Below are positions 45,749 to 54,056 of a DNA stretch of 64,000 nt, piece by piece. Where the stretch lies: assembly GCA_018268995.1 (NCBI GenBank), contig JAFDVL010000078.1, positions 1-64,000 of the forward strand, written 5' to 3'. The DNA is from Acidobacteriota bacterium. Lineage in GTDB: Bacteria; Acidobacteriota; Blastocatellia; RBC074. Position 1 is the stretch's first letter. Each line of letters begins with the position of its first letter. Under the pieces are notes generated by a model that did no database searches, was not told the origin of the DNA, and was given only the letters and a program-made list of their open reading frames with translations. A program made the translations under genes and the position numbers.

Positions 45749-45839
45749 GTTCACGAGACAGCGCAATTGCCTGCGCCGCAACTCCAGTAGCCATCTCTCA
45801 TAAGGGGTAGTCAGGAGTTGAAGACCGACGATCATAAGT

Positions 45840-45878
45840 ACTTCCGGGGACGCCGGTTCCACTGGTGCTCCCGGAAGT
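45840..45878 (+). terminator. Possible hairpin terminator after the giant gene
   Basis: ACTTCCGGG (45840-45848) pairs exactly with CCCGGAAGT (45870-45878) around a 21-base spacer, 91 bases after the stop codon. Only TTT follows, so intrinsic termination would be weak. It could also be a 3'-end-protecting hairpin. Confidence 0.35.
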
Positions 45879-46139
45879 TTATGCGCGAAGGGCGTGGAAA
45901 CTGGTGGCTCCCCTCACTTGCCGGGAGGAACCGTTATCTCAAAGGCGGTTAGAGCGAGCAATGCTAATCGTATCAAACGAGCGTTCGCTTTTACGACTTA
46001 CGATCACCAATGTTCACAGAACGAGCGAAATGTATTGCTTCTTGGGAACATATAAAAATGAGCGCCAGCGCCAAATATGGATGGATTGAAAATTCGAGAG
46101 AAAAAATTGCTGCGCGTGAGGGAAATTGGAATGAAATTT

Positions 46140-46236
46140 CGCTCTCTCCCATGACAGAAAAAAAGTCTGTCACGTTTTGAAGATTTCGTCACATGCACAT
46201 GTAGCCATTTGGTAACGAAGCTGTAACGAAGAAAAA
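46140..46236. repeat. 95 bp direct repeat, copy 2
   Basis: Second copy of the segment at 39528-39623. This copy has the complete hairpin TGACAGA..TCTGTCA (46151-46171), the ACATGCACATGT palindrome and both TGTAACGAAG units, ending about 135 bases before the histidine kinase ATG. The position fits a promoter or operator controlling the two-component genes. Upstream homology may extend weakly to a shared GCGTGAGGGA. Confidence 0.78.
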
Positions 46237-46370
46237 CTGGATTGATAGATTGGCCTCACGATTGCCCCCAGAGTGCCGGAAGGATCAGCCCTTCGCACGA
46301 AAAAGCCCTGTTCCCTTGCGTTCACCCGCGTGAGGGGAACGCCGATAATTCGCCCCTGAGTCCTCAACCC

Positions 46371-47297
46371 ATGAACCTCAAGCCCTGGTTGGTGTCTGCC
46401 GCCGTGCCGCTCGTTTCGACGCCCTATCTTTGGCAAAGCCTTTGGTTTCGCCTTGCCGCACTGTTCAGCATGGTGTGGTTGTTCTGTTGGCTGAGTCGGT
46501 TACGCCAGAAACGGAAAGTAGAACTCGAACAGATGCGCACGCTCGTCGCCGCCGATTTGCACGATGACATCGGCGCAAGTTTGTCACAATTGGCCGTACT
46601 TGGCGAAGTGCTACATCGCAAGCTGGGCGAAACCGATCCGCAGATTACGACAACGCTGGCCGCGATGCGCCGCATTTCCGGCGAAGCGGTAGACGCGATG
46701 TCCGACATCGTGTGGACGACCAACCCCCAACAAGATTCGCTCCTGAATCTCGTGCGGCGCATGCGTCGGTTTGCCAGCGAGATGTTGCCCGCTGCCGGAA
46801 TTGAGTTTTCGTTTCAGTCGCCGGCGGCGGAACTTGATCTGCGATTGGACGCTGAGTTGCGGCGGCAGGTCTTTTTAATCTTCAAGGAAAGCCTCAACAA
46901 CATCGTGCGCCATTCGGGCTGTAGCCACGCGACGATTGAGTTGTGGCTCAATGGCAGCGAATTGATCATGCAACTTCGTGACAACGGACACGGTTTTGAT
47001 ACGACCACGCCCGCAGAAGGCAACGGCCTCCAAAGCCTGCAACGTCGCGCTCAATCGTTGCAAGCACAATTCCGTATTGATTCGGCACAAGGTGGAACCA
47101 CGATCTTTTTGCGTGCGCCGTATAAACACACGGCGTGGAGGCGGTCGCTACAGGTCATTGTCAATGGGATACGAAGACTGTCGACAAAATGCCGTGCGCT
47201 CCAAATAACCGCGAATACCTATCTAAATAGAGGAGTGACACGCCTGTTGCAACGCCCTACACTGCGCCCGTCAACAATACAGAAACGAACGGAATAA
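46371..47297 (+). CDS. NarL-type sensor histidine kinase lacking a sensor domain
   Basis: A kinase of about 308 residues. It starts with one membrane helix (FRLAALFSMVWLFCWL), then the HisKA_3 dimerisation domain with the phospho-histidine in LVAADLHDDIGASLSQL (about residue 64), the N-box KESLNNIVRHSG and the ATP-lid motif DNGHGFD. The stretch YLWQSLWFR before the helix is what normally ends the periplasmic Y_Y_Y/propeller sensor in large acidobacterial kinases, but here almost nothing precedes it. The frame is open to a TTG at 46242, but those extra 43 residues look non-coding. It is encoded just before its response regulator. Confidence 0.77.
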   Translation: MNLKPWLVSAAVPLVSTPYLWQSLWFRLAALFSMVWLFCWLSRLRQKRKVELEQMRTLVAADLHDDIGASLSQLAVLGEVLHRKLGETDPQITTTLAAMRRISGEAVDAMSDIVWTTNPQQDSLLNLVRRMRRFASEMLPAAGIEFSFQSPAAELDLRLDAELRRQVFLIFKESLNNIVRHSGCSHATIELWLNGSELIMQLRDNGHGFDTTTPAEGNGLQSLQRRAQSLQAQFRIDSAQGGTTIFLRAPYKHTAWRRSLQVIVNGIRRLSTKCRALQITANTYLNRGVTRLLQRPTLRPSTIQKRTE

Positions 47298-47336
47298 GCC
47301 GAAGTAGAGGTGTGGCAGATGAAAGCGGGAACCGTT

Positions 47337-47990
47337 ATGACTACCGCCAACCAGACCATCAAAGTTGCCATAATCGAAGACCTCGCCGAAGTCCGCGAAG
47401 GCTTAGGCTACTTAATCGGCGGTACCCCAGGGTTTCAATTCACGGGCGGTTACGTCTCGATGGAAACGGCATTAAAAGACTTGCCACGCAATATGCCGGA
47501 CGTCGTGCTCGTAGACATCGGACTGCCTGGCATGGACGGCATTGCTGGCACGCGAGAGATGAAAGCCCGCTGGCCTGACTTAGTCGTCGTCACGTTGACC
47601 GTATACGAAGACGATGCGCGCATCTTTGATGCCTTATGCGCCGGTGCCAGCGGGTATCTGCTGAAACGGACGTCCTCTGCGCGGTTGATGGAAGGCTTGC
47701 AAGACGCGATGAATGGCGGCTCGCCCATCAGCCCGGAAATTGCCAGCAAAGTCATCAAATTGTTTCGCACGTTTCGTCCACCGCCGCAGGCCGACTATCA
47801 CCTGACGCCGCACGAAACGCGGATTCTGAAGCTGTTGGTTGAGGGACATAGTTACGGAACGGCAGCAGCGGTGCTGGGCAGTGCAGTTAGCACCGTCGCG
47901 TTTCATATGCGCAGTATCTATCGCAAGTTAGAAGTGCATTCTAAATCGGAGGCGGTGGCGAAGGCGTTGCGAGATCGGTTGATTGTATAA
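47337..47990 (+). CDS. LuxR/NarL-family response regulator
   Basis: A response regulator of about 217 residues. The receiver domain has the acidic pair in VAIIEDLAEVREGL, the phospho-acceptor aspartate in VVLVDIGLPGMDG, the threonine switch in VVVTLTVYEDD and the lysine in GYLLKRTSS. The C-terminal LuxR helix-turn-helix is LTPHETRILKLLVEGHSY through IYRKLEVHSKSEAV. It is the cognate partner of the kinase immediately upstream. I favour the ATG at 47337 (AGCGGGA upstream) over the GTG at 47310. The 95 bp repeat upstream of the kinase and upstream of the giant gene is a candidate binding region. Confidence 0.9.
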   Translation: MTTANQTIKVAIIEDLAEVREGLGYLIGGTPGFQFTGGYVSMETALKDLPRNMPDVVLVDIGLPGMDGIAGTREMKARWPDLVVVTLTVYEDDARIFDALCAGASGYLLKRTSSARLMEGLQDAMNGGSPISPEIASKVIKLFRTFRPPPQADYHLTPHETRILKLLVEGHSYGTAAAVLGSAVSTVAFHMRSIYRKLEVHSKSEAVAKALRDRLIV

Positions 47991-48008
47991 GTTGAGGATA
48001 ATCAAAAT

Positions 48009-48599
48009 ATGCCAACCATAATTCCTGATTCTAAACCGCGTCTTTCGGCTTCGGAGTTACATGAATTACTTGTTCCTTTTGCGATTGATCGGGAAAAGTA
48101 CCCGCTGATTGTGGTCGGCTATCGCGGATACTACAAGAAAACAATGGGTGCCCCAGGTATCAATGATCGCGGGATATATGATGACGCGATTTTTATAGAT
48201 ACACCGAGCGTAACTGCCGCCTACAACGGGAACACTGATCCATCAAAATTTCGGAAAGGCAAAGGCAAAGGCGCAAAAAAAGGAATGGCTGTCCTCAAAC
48301 CCGGCGCTTGGTTTGTCCACCAATTTGCCCTGCACAAGGGGAAGTATCTGGCGCTGTGTCAGCGGGCAGGCAACGTGACCGTAATTCGGGATGGAAATCC
48401 GCCGTATGAGGATACCGGTTCCTTCGGCATCAATATTCATCGCGGCGGATACAACACGACCTCCAGCGAAGGTTGTCAAACGATTCACCCCAGTCAGTGG
48501 GGTAGTTTTATTGAGTTGGTAAAGGATCAAGCACAGCGGTATTACGAGGACAAATGGAAATCTACCATTGTTCCATACATATTGCTTGAGGGCGATTAA
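48009..48599 (+). CDS. L,D-transpeptidase-like (YkuD-fold) protein
   Basis: A 196-residue protein with no signal peptide. The C-terminal half has GINIHRGGYNTTSSEGCQTI, which matches the histidine..S-x-G-C pattern of the YkuD/L,D-transpeptidase active site (candidate H144 and C156). KPGAWFVHQFALHKGKYLAL precedes it. In phage and toxin contexts such domains act on peptidoglycan. The spacing is shorter than in classical YkuD enzymes, so the fold assignment is tentative. The ATG follows a GAGGAT site 18 bases after the response regulator stop, so it may be in the same operon. Confidence 0.55.
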   Translation: MPTIIPDSKPRLSASELHELLVPFAIDREKYPLIVVGYRGYYKKTMGAPGINDRGIYDDAIFIDTPSVTAAYNGNTDPSKFRKGKGKGAKKGMAVLKPGAWFVHQFALHKGKYLALCQRAGNVTVIRDGNPPYEDTGSFGINIHRGGYNTTSSEGCQTIHPSQWGSFIELVKDQAQRYYEDKWKSTIVPYILLEGD

Positions 48600-48671
48600 C
48601 TTGTAGCAGAGGGATAAGAACGCTGCTTTCTACTCTTTAGCTATCAACAACAAATAACTCTAGGAGGAAAT

Positions 48672-49880
48672 ATGGCAGATAAAGAGATCCAAGTCATAGG
48701 AGAGGGGAAAAAAGATGGAGGTCAATTAACCGTTGTAGGAGTTGCCCCTCCCTCTCCCCAGCAACCTGGGCAGACACAAAGTAACAAAATGAATCCGGCA
48801 GCCACCATGGTTACAGGAGGTAAAATTGAAATAACGGGTGTAAACCAACCAAATTCGATAACTATTCCCCCATCAATCGTGCTTGATGTTGCAAAGAGCC
48901 AAATGATACTTGAAGGAAGTACCACAAAGCTGGCACCGGGCGTGAAGAAGGCCGTCACGATGAGCGGTGAGGCCGGAACAATTGGATTGAGCGATGGTGC
49001 TGAAATGATCCGATTGGACGCGAAATTCAATACGATTATCCTTCGCAACAAGGCTGGAAAGGATGCAGTCTGGATTCACGCTGATCCATCTAATGGGGGT
49101 AGTGGCATTGATCTGCGAAATAAGGATGGAAAGACCCTTGTTAGCGTAAATGGCGAAAATGGGGCGATTGTCCTGAATGAAGTCAATCAAGGTGCGACCG
49201 TGCGCCTGGACGGGAACGATGCTTCTCTTGCACTTGGCGGGGCTGTAGGAAAACCCGGTTTGGTTAGTGTACGCACGGACGGCTTCGCCGAAATGGTTCG
49301 ATTGGATGCGAAAAATAACGCCATCGTGCTTAGAAACAAAGCCGGTAAGGACAATGTCTGGATTCATGCTGACCCGTCGAATGGCGGGAGCGGTATTCAC
49401 CTGCGAAATAAAGACGGGAATGATACCGTGATCCTAGACGGGGAAGCAGGAGACATAATTTTGCAGAACGCTGATTGTGCTGAAGAATTCGACATCTCAG
49501 AAACGGCGAACGAGGTCGAACCAGGAACCGTGATGGTGCTCGACGAGAACGGTCATTTGTGTCAAGGCTCTATTCCTTTCGACAAGCGCGTCGCTGGCGT
49601 CGTGTCAGGGGCGGGAGACTACAAGCCCGGTATCGTTCTTGATCGCCAGAAATCCGACAAGATCAGATTGCCGTTAGCGTTGGTTGGCAAGGTCTTTTGC
49701 AAGGTAGATGCCTCTCTGGGAGAGATCAAGGTTGGCGATCTTCTGACTACTTCACCAACTCCAGGACACGCAATGCGTGCGGATGATCCGCTCAAGGCTT
49801 TTGGGGCAGTGCTTGGAAAAGCCCTCAAGCCATTGAGAACAGGACAGGGATTGATCCCAATTCTTGTAGCATTGCAATAA
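48672..49880 (+). CDS. Beta-repeat fibre-like protein
   Basis: A 402-residue protein of unknown family. Two near-identical modules of about 65 residues, 96 residues apart (starting near 110 and 206), read AEMIRLDAKFNTIILRNKAG and AEMVRLDAKNNAIVLRNKAG. Each is followed by WIHADPSNGGSGI and LRNKDG. The regular beta-strand pattern suggests a solenoid or trimeric fibre as in phage tail spikes. The C-terminal 130 residues (EPGTVMVLDENGHLCQG, DLLTTSPTPGHAMRA) form a separate domain. A GGAGG site precedes the ATG. Its stop codon overlaps the left end of a MITE-like element. Confidence 0.55.
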   Translation: MADKEIQVIGEGKKDGGQLTVVGVAPPSPQQPGQTQSNKMNPAATMVTGGKIEITGVNQPNSITIPPSIVLDVAKSQMILEGSTTKLAPGVKKAVTMSGEAGTIGLSDGAEMIRLDAKFNTIILRNKAGKDAVWIHADPSNGGSGIDLRNKDGKTLVSVNGENGAIVLNEVNQGATVRLDGNDASLALGGAVGKPGLVSVRTDGFAEMVRLDAKNNAIVLRNKAGKDNVWIHADPSNGGSGIHLRNKDGNDTVILDGEAGDIILQNADCAEEFDISETANEVEPGTVMVLDENGHLCQGSIPFDKRVAGVVSGAGDYKPGIVLDRQKSDKIRLPLALVGKVFCKVDASLGEIKVGDLLTTSPTPGHAMRADDPLKAFGAVLGKALKPLRTGQGLIPILVALQ

Positions 49881-50139
49881 TCAGTAGATCACGAAATACT
49901 TAGTAATAAAATCAAGTATTTGCGAATGGAGGCGGAAATTGACTTTACCGCGACACTAGATTTTGTTTGGGGCTTACGAAAACCAACTTGCCCCTCAGGA
50001 CACAAGATGGAAAAGCCTTGATTTCGCGCAAACCCCAACTGCCTTGCCATTAGTAAATAGCGCAAGCACTAAGCGTAAACTAAGAAGTTGCGAAATTATA
50101 TCAACGACTTAGCTGGAAAGTATTTTGTGATCTACTGAT
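49880..50139. mobile_element. MITE-like element with 22 bp inverted ends
   Basis: The ends 49880-49901 and 50118-50139 are reverse complements over 22 bases with one mismatch. AATA lies directly outside both ends, a possible 4 bp target duplication. The 260 bp interior has no ORF but does have an inner TTGGGG..CCCCAA stem. This fits a miniature inverted-repeat element that inserted exactly at the stop codon of the fibre-like gene. No transposase with matching ends is in the window. Confidence 0.55.
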
Positions 50140-50277
50140 AATATACTCGTAAGCTTGCCTCACATTATTGCAACCCGAAAAGAGAGGTCCGATGAGAAAT
50201 TAAATTGCCCTGAATAAGTCAGCCAAGTCTGCTTTATTCAGTAATCAGCAGCCTGAGTTAACTGAGGAGTATTAGAT

Positions 50278-51636
50278 ATGTTTTCCATGAGATCAATAGT
50301 TAGTGAAATGGTTCCAGTTACAGTCCCAGACAGAAGCCTTCGAAAAGCATATTGGCGTCATAGATTCGCAGGTCCTCCTCCCCATCCTTCAACTCCTTAC
50401 TCTGTTTCAATGAGAGAATTGACGAGAAGAAGGGATTCATCCATCGGAGCAACACGCCATACGTTGCTAGTATACAACACCTACTTGTTACGCGCAGAAA
50501 TTTACATACTCGACTTTCTACTCGATAGGGTAAAAGATGCCGCAGAAGAAATAGCGGATGATGCTATACCCGACTGGATACCCGGTAGTGGGTATTTGGA
50601 AGATGCCGTTAGCTGGGCCGTCGATAAAGGCACCGGTATTCTCAAACCCATACTTCCTGATGGGAAAGTAGTGTTAGAGAAAAAGCCTGCACTTTCGGCA
50701 AGAGCTTCAGAGATCGGGCAAGAACTCGCATCCGGGAACGTGGCAGACATTGCGGCACTTTGCGAAGTGTGGAAGACCGATTTATTTGAGAAGCTTATGA
50801 CCCCGCTCTCGGCCAAATACAGCGCAGGTTTGTCAGTCGTATCAGGCTCTATGGCTAATGACGATTCACTAACGGGGAGCGGTTTGTGTGTATTGGGGCT
50901 TAATCGCAGCGTCACTAAGATTGCCGAGCACATTTTTACAAACAAAGGGAGCCGCCATCAAGATGCCGACGCATGGGCACAAAAATCCGTAATTCTTTCC
51001 AGAATAGACGTTGGCTGTGGAAAAATCGATTTATATAGCACTCACCTTCATAGCGGCAATGATCTGGGAGATGTACAAAACCTGAATGTTGATCTCGGGT
51101 CCTTAGACTTGGGAGTTACGGAGATCGACTTTGGCAAGATCGGTTTAACCTCAGCCCCATCTGAGCAGGATAAGCATAACGTTCGCATCGCCCAATGTGA
51201 AGAGATCGTCGAATTTATCAAACAGACTCATGATCCAAAGAACATAGCAATTTTGGTGGGAGACTTTAATATCAACGCACAGGATCAAGCACAACACACT
51301 CAGCTACGCGATGTTATGTTCAAAGCGGGTCTCCAGGATCTTTGGAAGCGCCAATACAATGATACGTCATTAGGAATGACCCATGGAGACCCAAATCAAA
51401 TCTGCCCCGTGAATACTCCGGCTGACGAATTTGCCAATGAAACCCTGCCAGCCCAAGGTGGCAGCCGCATTGATTATGTATTTGTTGAATTAGTTAAAAA
51501 GACTCATTCCTTCGACCTCGATTTGACCGTGATCAAGCGGCGTCCATTCAGACGTGCTGTAGCAACGGAAGGGGAGGCATTTATGTCAGATCATATCGGA
51601 CTAAGTATGGATTTATTATGTAGCCCAAAAAAATAA
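50278..51636 (+). CDS. Endonuclease/exonuclease/phosphatase-family protein
   Basis: A 452-residue protein with the EEP (DNase I/sphingomyelinase-like) active site: glutamate in ADIAALCEVWK (E163), STHLHSGNDLG (H near 256), VGDFNINAQ (D329, N331), SRIDYVF and MSDHIGLSMD (H439). The fold is a metal-dependent phosphodiesterase. The N-terminal 60 residues are basic and lack a clear signal peptide. An insert between the second and third motifs (about residues 262-300) is unusual. Substrate could be nucleic acid or phospholipid. GAGGAG precedes the ATG. A CTGAATAA..TTATTCAG hairpin lies 40-70 bases upstream. Confidence 0.77.
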   Translation: MFSMRSIVSEMVPVTVPDRSLRKAYWRHRFAGPPPHPSTPYSVSMRELTRRRDSSIGATRHTLLVYNTYLLRAEIYILDFLLDRVKDAAEEIADDAIPDWIPGSGYLEDAVSWAVDKGTGILKPILPDGKVVLEKKPALSARASEIGQELASGNVADIAALCEVWKTDLFEKLMTPLSAKYSAGLSVVSGSMANDDSLTGSGLCVLGLNRSVTKIAEHIFTNKGSRHQDADAWAQKSVILSRIDVGCGKIDLYSTHLHSGNDLGDVQNLNVDLGSLDLGVTEIDFGKIGLTSAPSEQDKHNVRIAQCEEIVEFIKQTHDPKNIAILVGDFNINAQDQAQHTQLRDVMFKAGLQDLWKRQYNDTSLGMTHGDPNQICPVNTPADEFANETLPAQGGSRIDYVFVELVKKTHSFDLDLTVIKRRPFRRAVATEGEAFMSDHIGLSMDLLCSPKK

Positions 51637-51709
51637 AAACCTGATGGTTAAAATTAGGTCGCGTTAGTGCATATCCATACGGTGATTCTTAAGACGAGAG
51701 TTATTTTCG

Positions 51710-52966
51710 ATGAAATCGCTTGCCGCGTTTGCTCATTTTTTGCCTGATTTGGGTGGCTCCATCACCCTGAGAAAAATGGCGGTTATGTTGGGGATTGCGC
51801 CGCCGACTTCGCTTCGACAACTTCTTGAGCAGAAAATAGCTTATGAAATTCGCTTGGTGCGTCTTACTTGTCTTTCAACAGAAAGCCTCCTCTCAGGTTT
51901 CTGGCTGCTTGAAGTCTTTGCTGATGGAGTTCTCGAACCCCCATTGCATGGCATATTGAGTAATGGCAGTAGTTGGGAAATCAGCCAACCCTATTTCTTT
52001 AGCACCGAAGCGGTGCTTGAACTACGAAACAAGGAATTGGTTGGTAGCGATAATTTGGTCGGCAAGGTCACGGTCAATAGTGCGCCCCGCAACCACAGTA
52101 AAGCTGTTTTCAAAAACAAAACGGCTCGTTACGAATTGCAATATAGTGTTGCGTTTCGATTGGTGCCGACCGCGTATGATCCAACACAAGAAGAGATCGC
52201 TGCATTTGAGCAAGCGACTACGGTTGGTGTGTGGCCTAAAATCCCGAAGCCATTATTGATTGCTGACATTAAGAAAACGGTAGCGAATCCCTTCAGCGTG
52301 CAGCAAGTCAACACTCCGTTGTGTGGCCCAGCAGCGATTGTGTTTCAACTCCTCTCGCGCCAATCGGGGCCAACCAGACAGCGCCAGACCAAAAGATATG
52401 TACAAATTTGCCGAGAACTTTGGGAAAGCGGGAAATTCCAATCACGAACGGAAACTATCAAACCTTCAGACACGCTGATTGCCAGTTCGCCCCCAATCAA
52501 TGACAGCAATGCCAATAACCAGACTTCAGTGGCAGATTGGATGTTATTGGCGACTTTGCGCGATACGGCTAACGCTATTTTTCCGGTTGATGCTAACTCA
52601 AGCCAATTTGTCATGGGCATCTCAACTCCGTGGGAGATGGAGGATTGGATATTCGAGATATTGGGCTATGACACGACCGATTACCTCTCGACGATAACTT
52701 CCGGTGAAATAGAGGCAATGCGTAGCGCGCAGAAAGTATGGGAAAAAGGCGGTGTTGCGTTTCTGATGATTGATGACGCTTTACTTAAAGGACAATCTTC
52801 TGGGGTTATTCCTACACACTGGGTCGCTTTTCAAGGTGGGTTAATACTTGATGATATTGCCAGCACGATTAGCTTCATTTGTTATTCATGGTCGAAAAAT
52901 TACCATGTGGTAATGAAACAAAAAGATTTTGCGGAATACTTGTTTGGTATTGTAACAGGTCGGTAG
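51710..52966 (+). CDS. Papain/C39-like cysteine peptidase candidate
   Basis: A 418-residue protein. The C-terminal half has NTPLCGPAAIVFQLLSRQ, the cysteine-bearing helix of C39/papain-like folds (C205), and 165 residues later IPTHWVAFQGGLILD with the histidine (H370), followed by an aspartate pair. The N-terminal half (to about 180) is an unrecognised beta-rich domain that could be a delivery or binding module. It lies between two nuclease-like genes, all on the plus strand, so it may belong to one effector-like set. No signal peptide is seen. A strong terminator overlaps its stop codon. Confidence 0.52.
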   Translation: MKSLAAFAHFLPDLGGSITLRKMAVMLGIAPPTSLRQLLEQKIAYEIRLVRLTCLSTESLLSGFWLLEVFADGVLEPPLHGILSNGSSWEISQPYFFSTEAVLELRNKELVGSDNLVGKVTVNSAPRNHSKAVFKNKTARYELQYSVAFRLVPTAYDPTQEEIAAFEQATTVGVWPKIPKPLLIADIKKTVANPFSVQQVNTPLCGPAAIVFQLLSRQSGPTRQRQTKRYVQICRELWESGKFQSRTETIKPSDTLIASSPPINDSNANNQTSVADWMLLATLRDTANAIFPVDANSSQFVMGISTPWEMEDWIFEILGYDTTDYLSTITSGEIEAMRSAQKVWEKGGVAFLMIDDALLKGQSSGVIPTHWVAFQGGLILDDIASTISFICYSWSKNYHVVMKQKDFAEYLFGIVTGR

Positions 52967-52984
52967 TAACACCGACCTGTTTTC
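52955..52984 (+). terminator. Rho-independent terminator overlapping the C39-like gene end
   Basis: An 11 bp perfect stem, AACAGGTCGGT (52955-52965) with ACCGACCTGTT (52972-52982), has a six-base loop and runs into TTTT. The TAG stop of the gene (52964-52966) lies at the stem's edge. This ends the upstream transcript before the S1/P1 nuclease gene, which therefore needs its own promoter. Confidence 0.85.
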
Positions 52985-53021
52985 AGTCTACATACCAAAT
53001 GACAATAAAGAGGTGGGTTTT

Positions 53022-53996
53022 ATGAACAAAATACCCCAAGTAATTGCACGGCAACTATTGCTACTGATCGCATTCAGCCTACCTTCCTTTGCCTGGAATG
53101 ACCTCGGTCACCTGACCGTCGCGTATGTCGCGTACCAACAACTCAAACCAGAAACCCGTCATCGGGTTGATGAATTACTGAAGCTGAATCCAGAGTACGC
53201 AATTTGGCTGACGGAATTGCCTGCGGGCATCTCCGACGAAGACAAGCGGATGATGGTGTTTATGATCGCGGCGACCTGGTCGGATCGCATCAAAGACAAT
53301 AGCCAATACCACATGGATGGCTCGCATAATGGGAATCGCCCCCCCAACGACGCCACTGCCAGCCTGAACATCGGGTACACGGACTTTGCGATGCACAAAT
53401 ACTGGCATTTCATTGACAACCCCTTCTCACAAGATGGGACGCTGCTGCTGGCCACCCCTACGCCCAATGCACAAACGCAGATTGATGCCTTTCGTGCTGT
53501 CCTGGCTTTGGATAGCCCGGACTTATTAAAGTCTTATGATCTGGCTTGGCTTTTGCACCTGGTTGGTGACGTGCATCAACCATTACATTGTGTTGCACGA
53601 TTTAGCCAGGCACAGAAAAAAGGGGACGACGGCGGCAATGGCGTTAAGGTCTGCGTGCCACAAAATGATGTTAACAAGACTTGCCCTGAAATTAGATTAC
53701 ACGCCTTTTGGGATGATGCTTTAGGGATCAGCAATTCGCCCAAAGCTGCTATACAAACGGGGAAAAGCCTTCTTGCTGCTAATACGACGTTAGTGGTAAA
53801 GGTCAATACTGCCGTGTGGATCGCGGAAGGCTTTCAGTTGGCAAAAACCAAAGCCTATCAACCTCCGATTGGGCCTGGAAAAGGATCGTTCGCGCTGACA
53901 TTGGCCTATCGCAAGGCCGCTGGCGCTTTGGCGCGAAAGCAGGTGGCGCTGGCGGGGGCGCGGCTGGCGAATCTCCTCAACAGCGAATTGAAGTAA
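53022..53996 (+). CDS. S1/P1-type secreted nuclease
   Basis: Zinc-dependent single-strand nuclease of 324 residues. A signal peptide (QLLLLIAFSLPSFA) would be cut just before the tryptophan of WNDLGHLTVAYVA, which as mature residue 1 coordinates zinc in this family. Further ligand motifs are TWSDRIKDN, YWHFIDNPF, LLHLVGDVHQPLHCV and LHAFWDDALG. All the expected histidine and aspartate positions are visible, so the enzyme is probably active and exported. I chose the ATG at 53022, with AAAGAGGTG just upstream, over the GTG at 53013. It degrades RNA or ssDNA, perhaps for nutrient capture. Confidence 0.92.
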   Translation: MNKIPQVIARQLLLLIAFSLPSFAWNDLGHLTVAYVAYQQLKPETRHRVDELLKLNPEYAIWLTELPAGISDEDKRMMVFMIAATWSDRIKDNSQYHMDGSHNGNRPPNDATASLNIGYTDFAMHKYWHFIDNPFSQDGTLLLATPTPNAQTQIDAFRAVLALDSPDLLKSYDLAWLLHLVGDVHQPLHCVARFSQAQKKGDDGGNGVKVCVPQNDVNKTCPEIRLHAFWDDALGISNSPKAAIQTGKSLLAANTTLVVKVNTAVWIAEGFQLAKTKAYQPPIGPGKGSFALTLAYRKAAGALARKQVALAGARLANLLNSELK

Positions 53997-54056
53997 AAGG
54001 AAAATAAAGAGTAATCGGCCTGATGACAGGTCATGTTCTCAACTTGCTGTTAGAAA

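Noticed and set aside
45503..45862. Minus-strand frame of 119 codons over the end of the giant gene
   Set aside because: It is antisense to the conserved C-terminal domain and has no start signal of its own.
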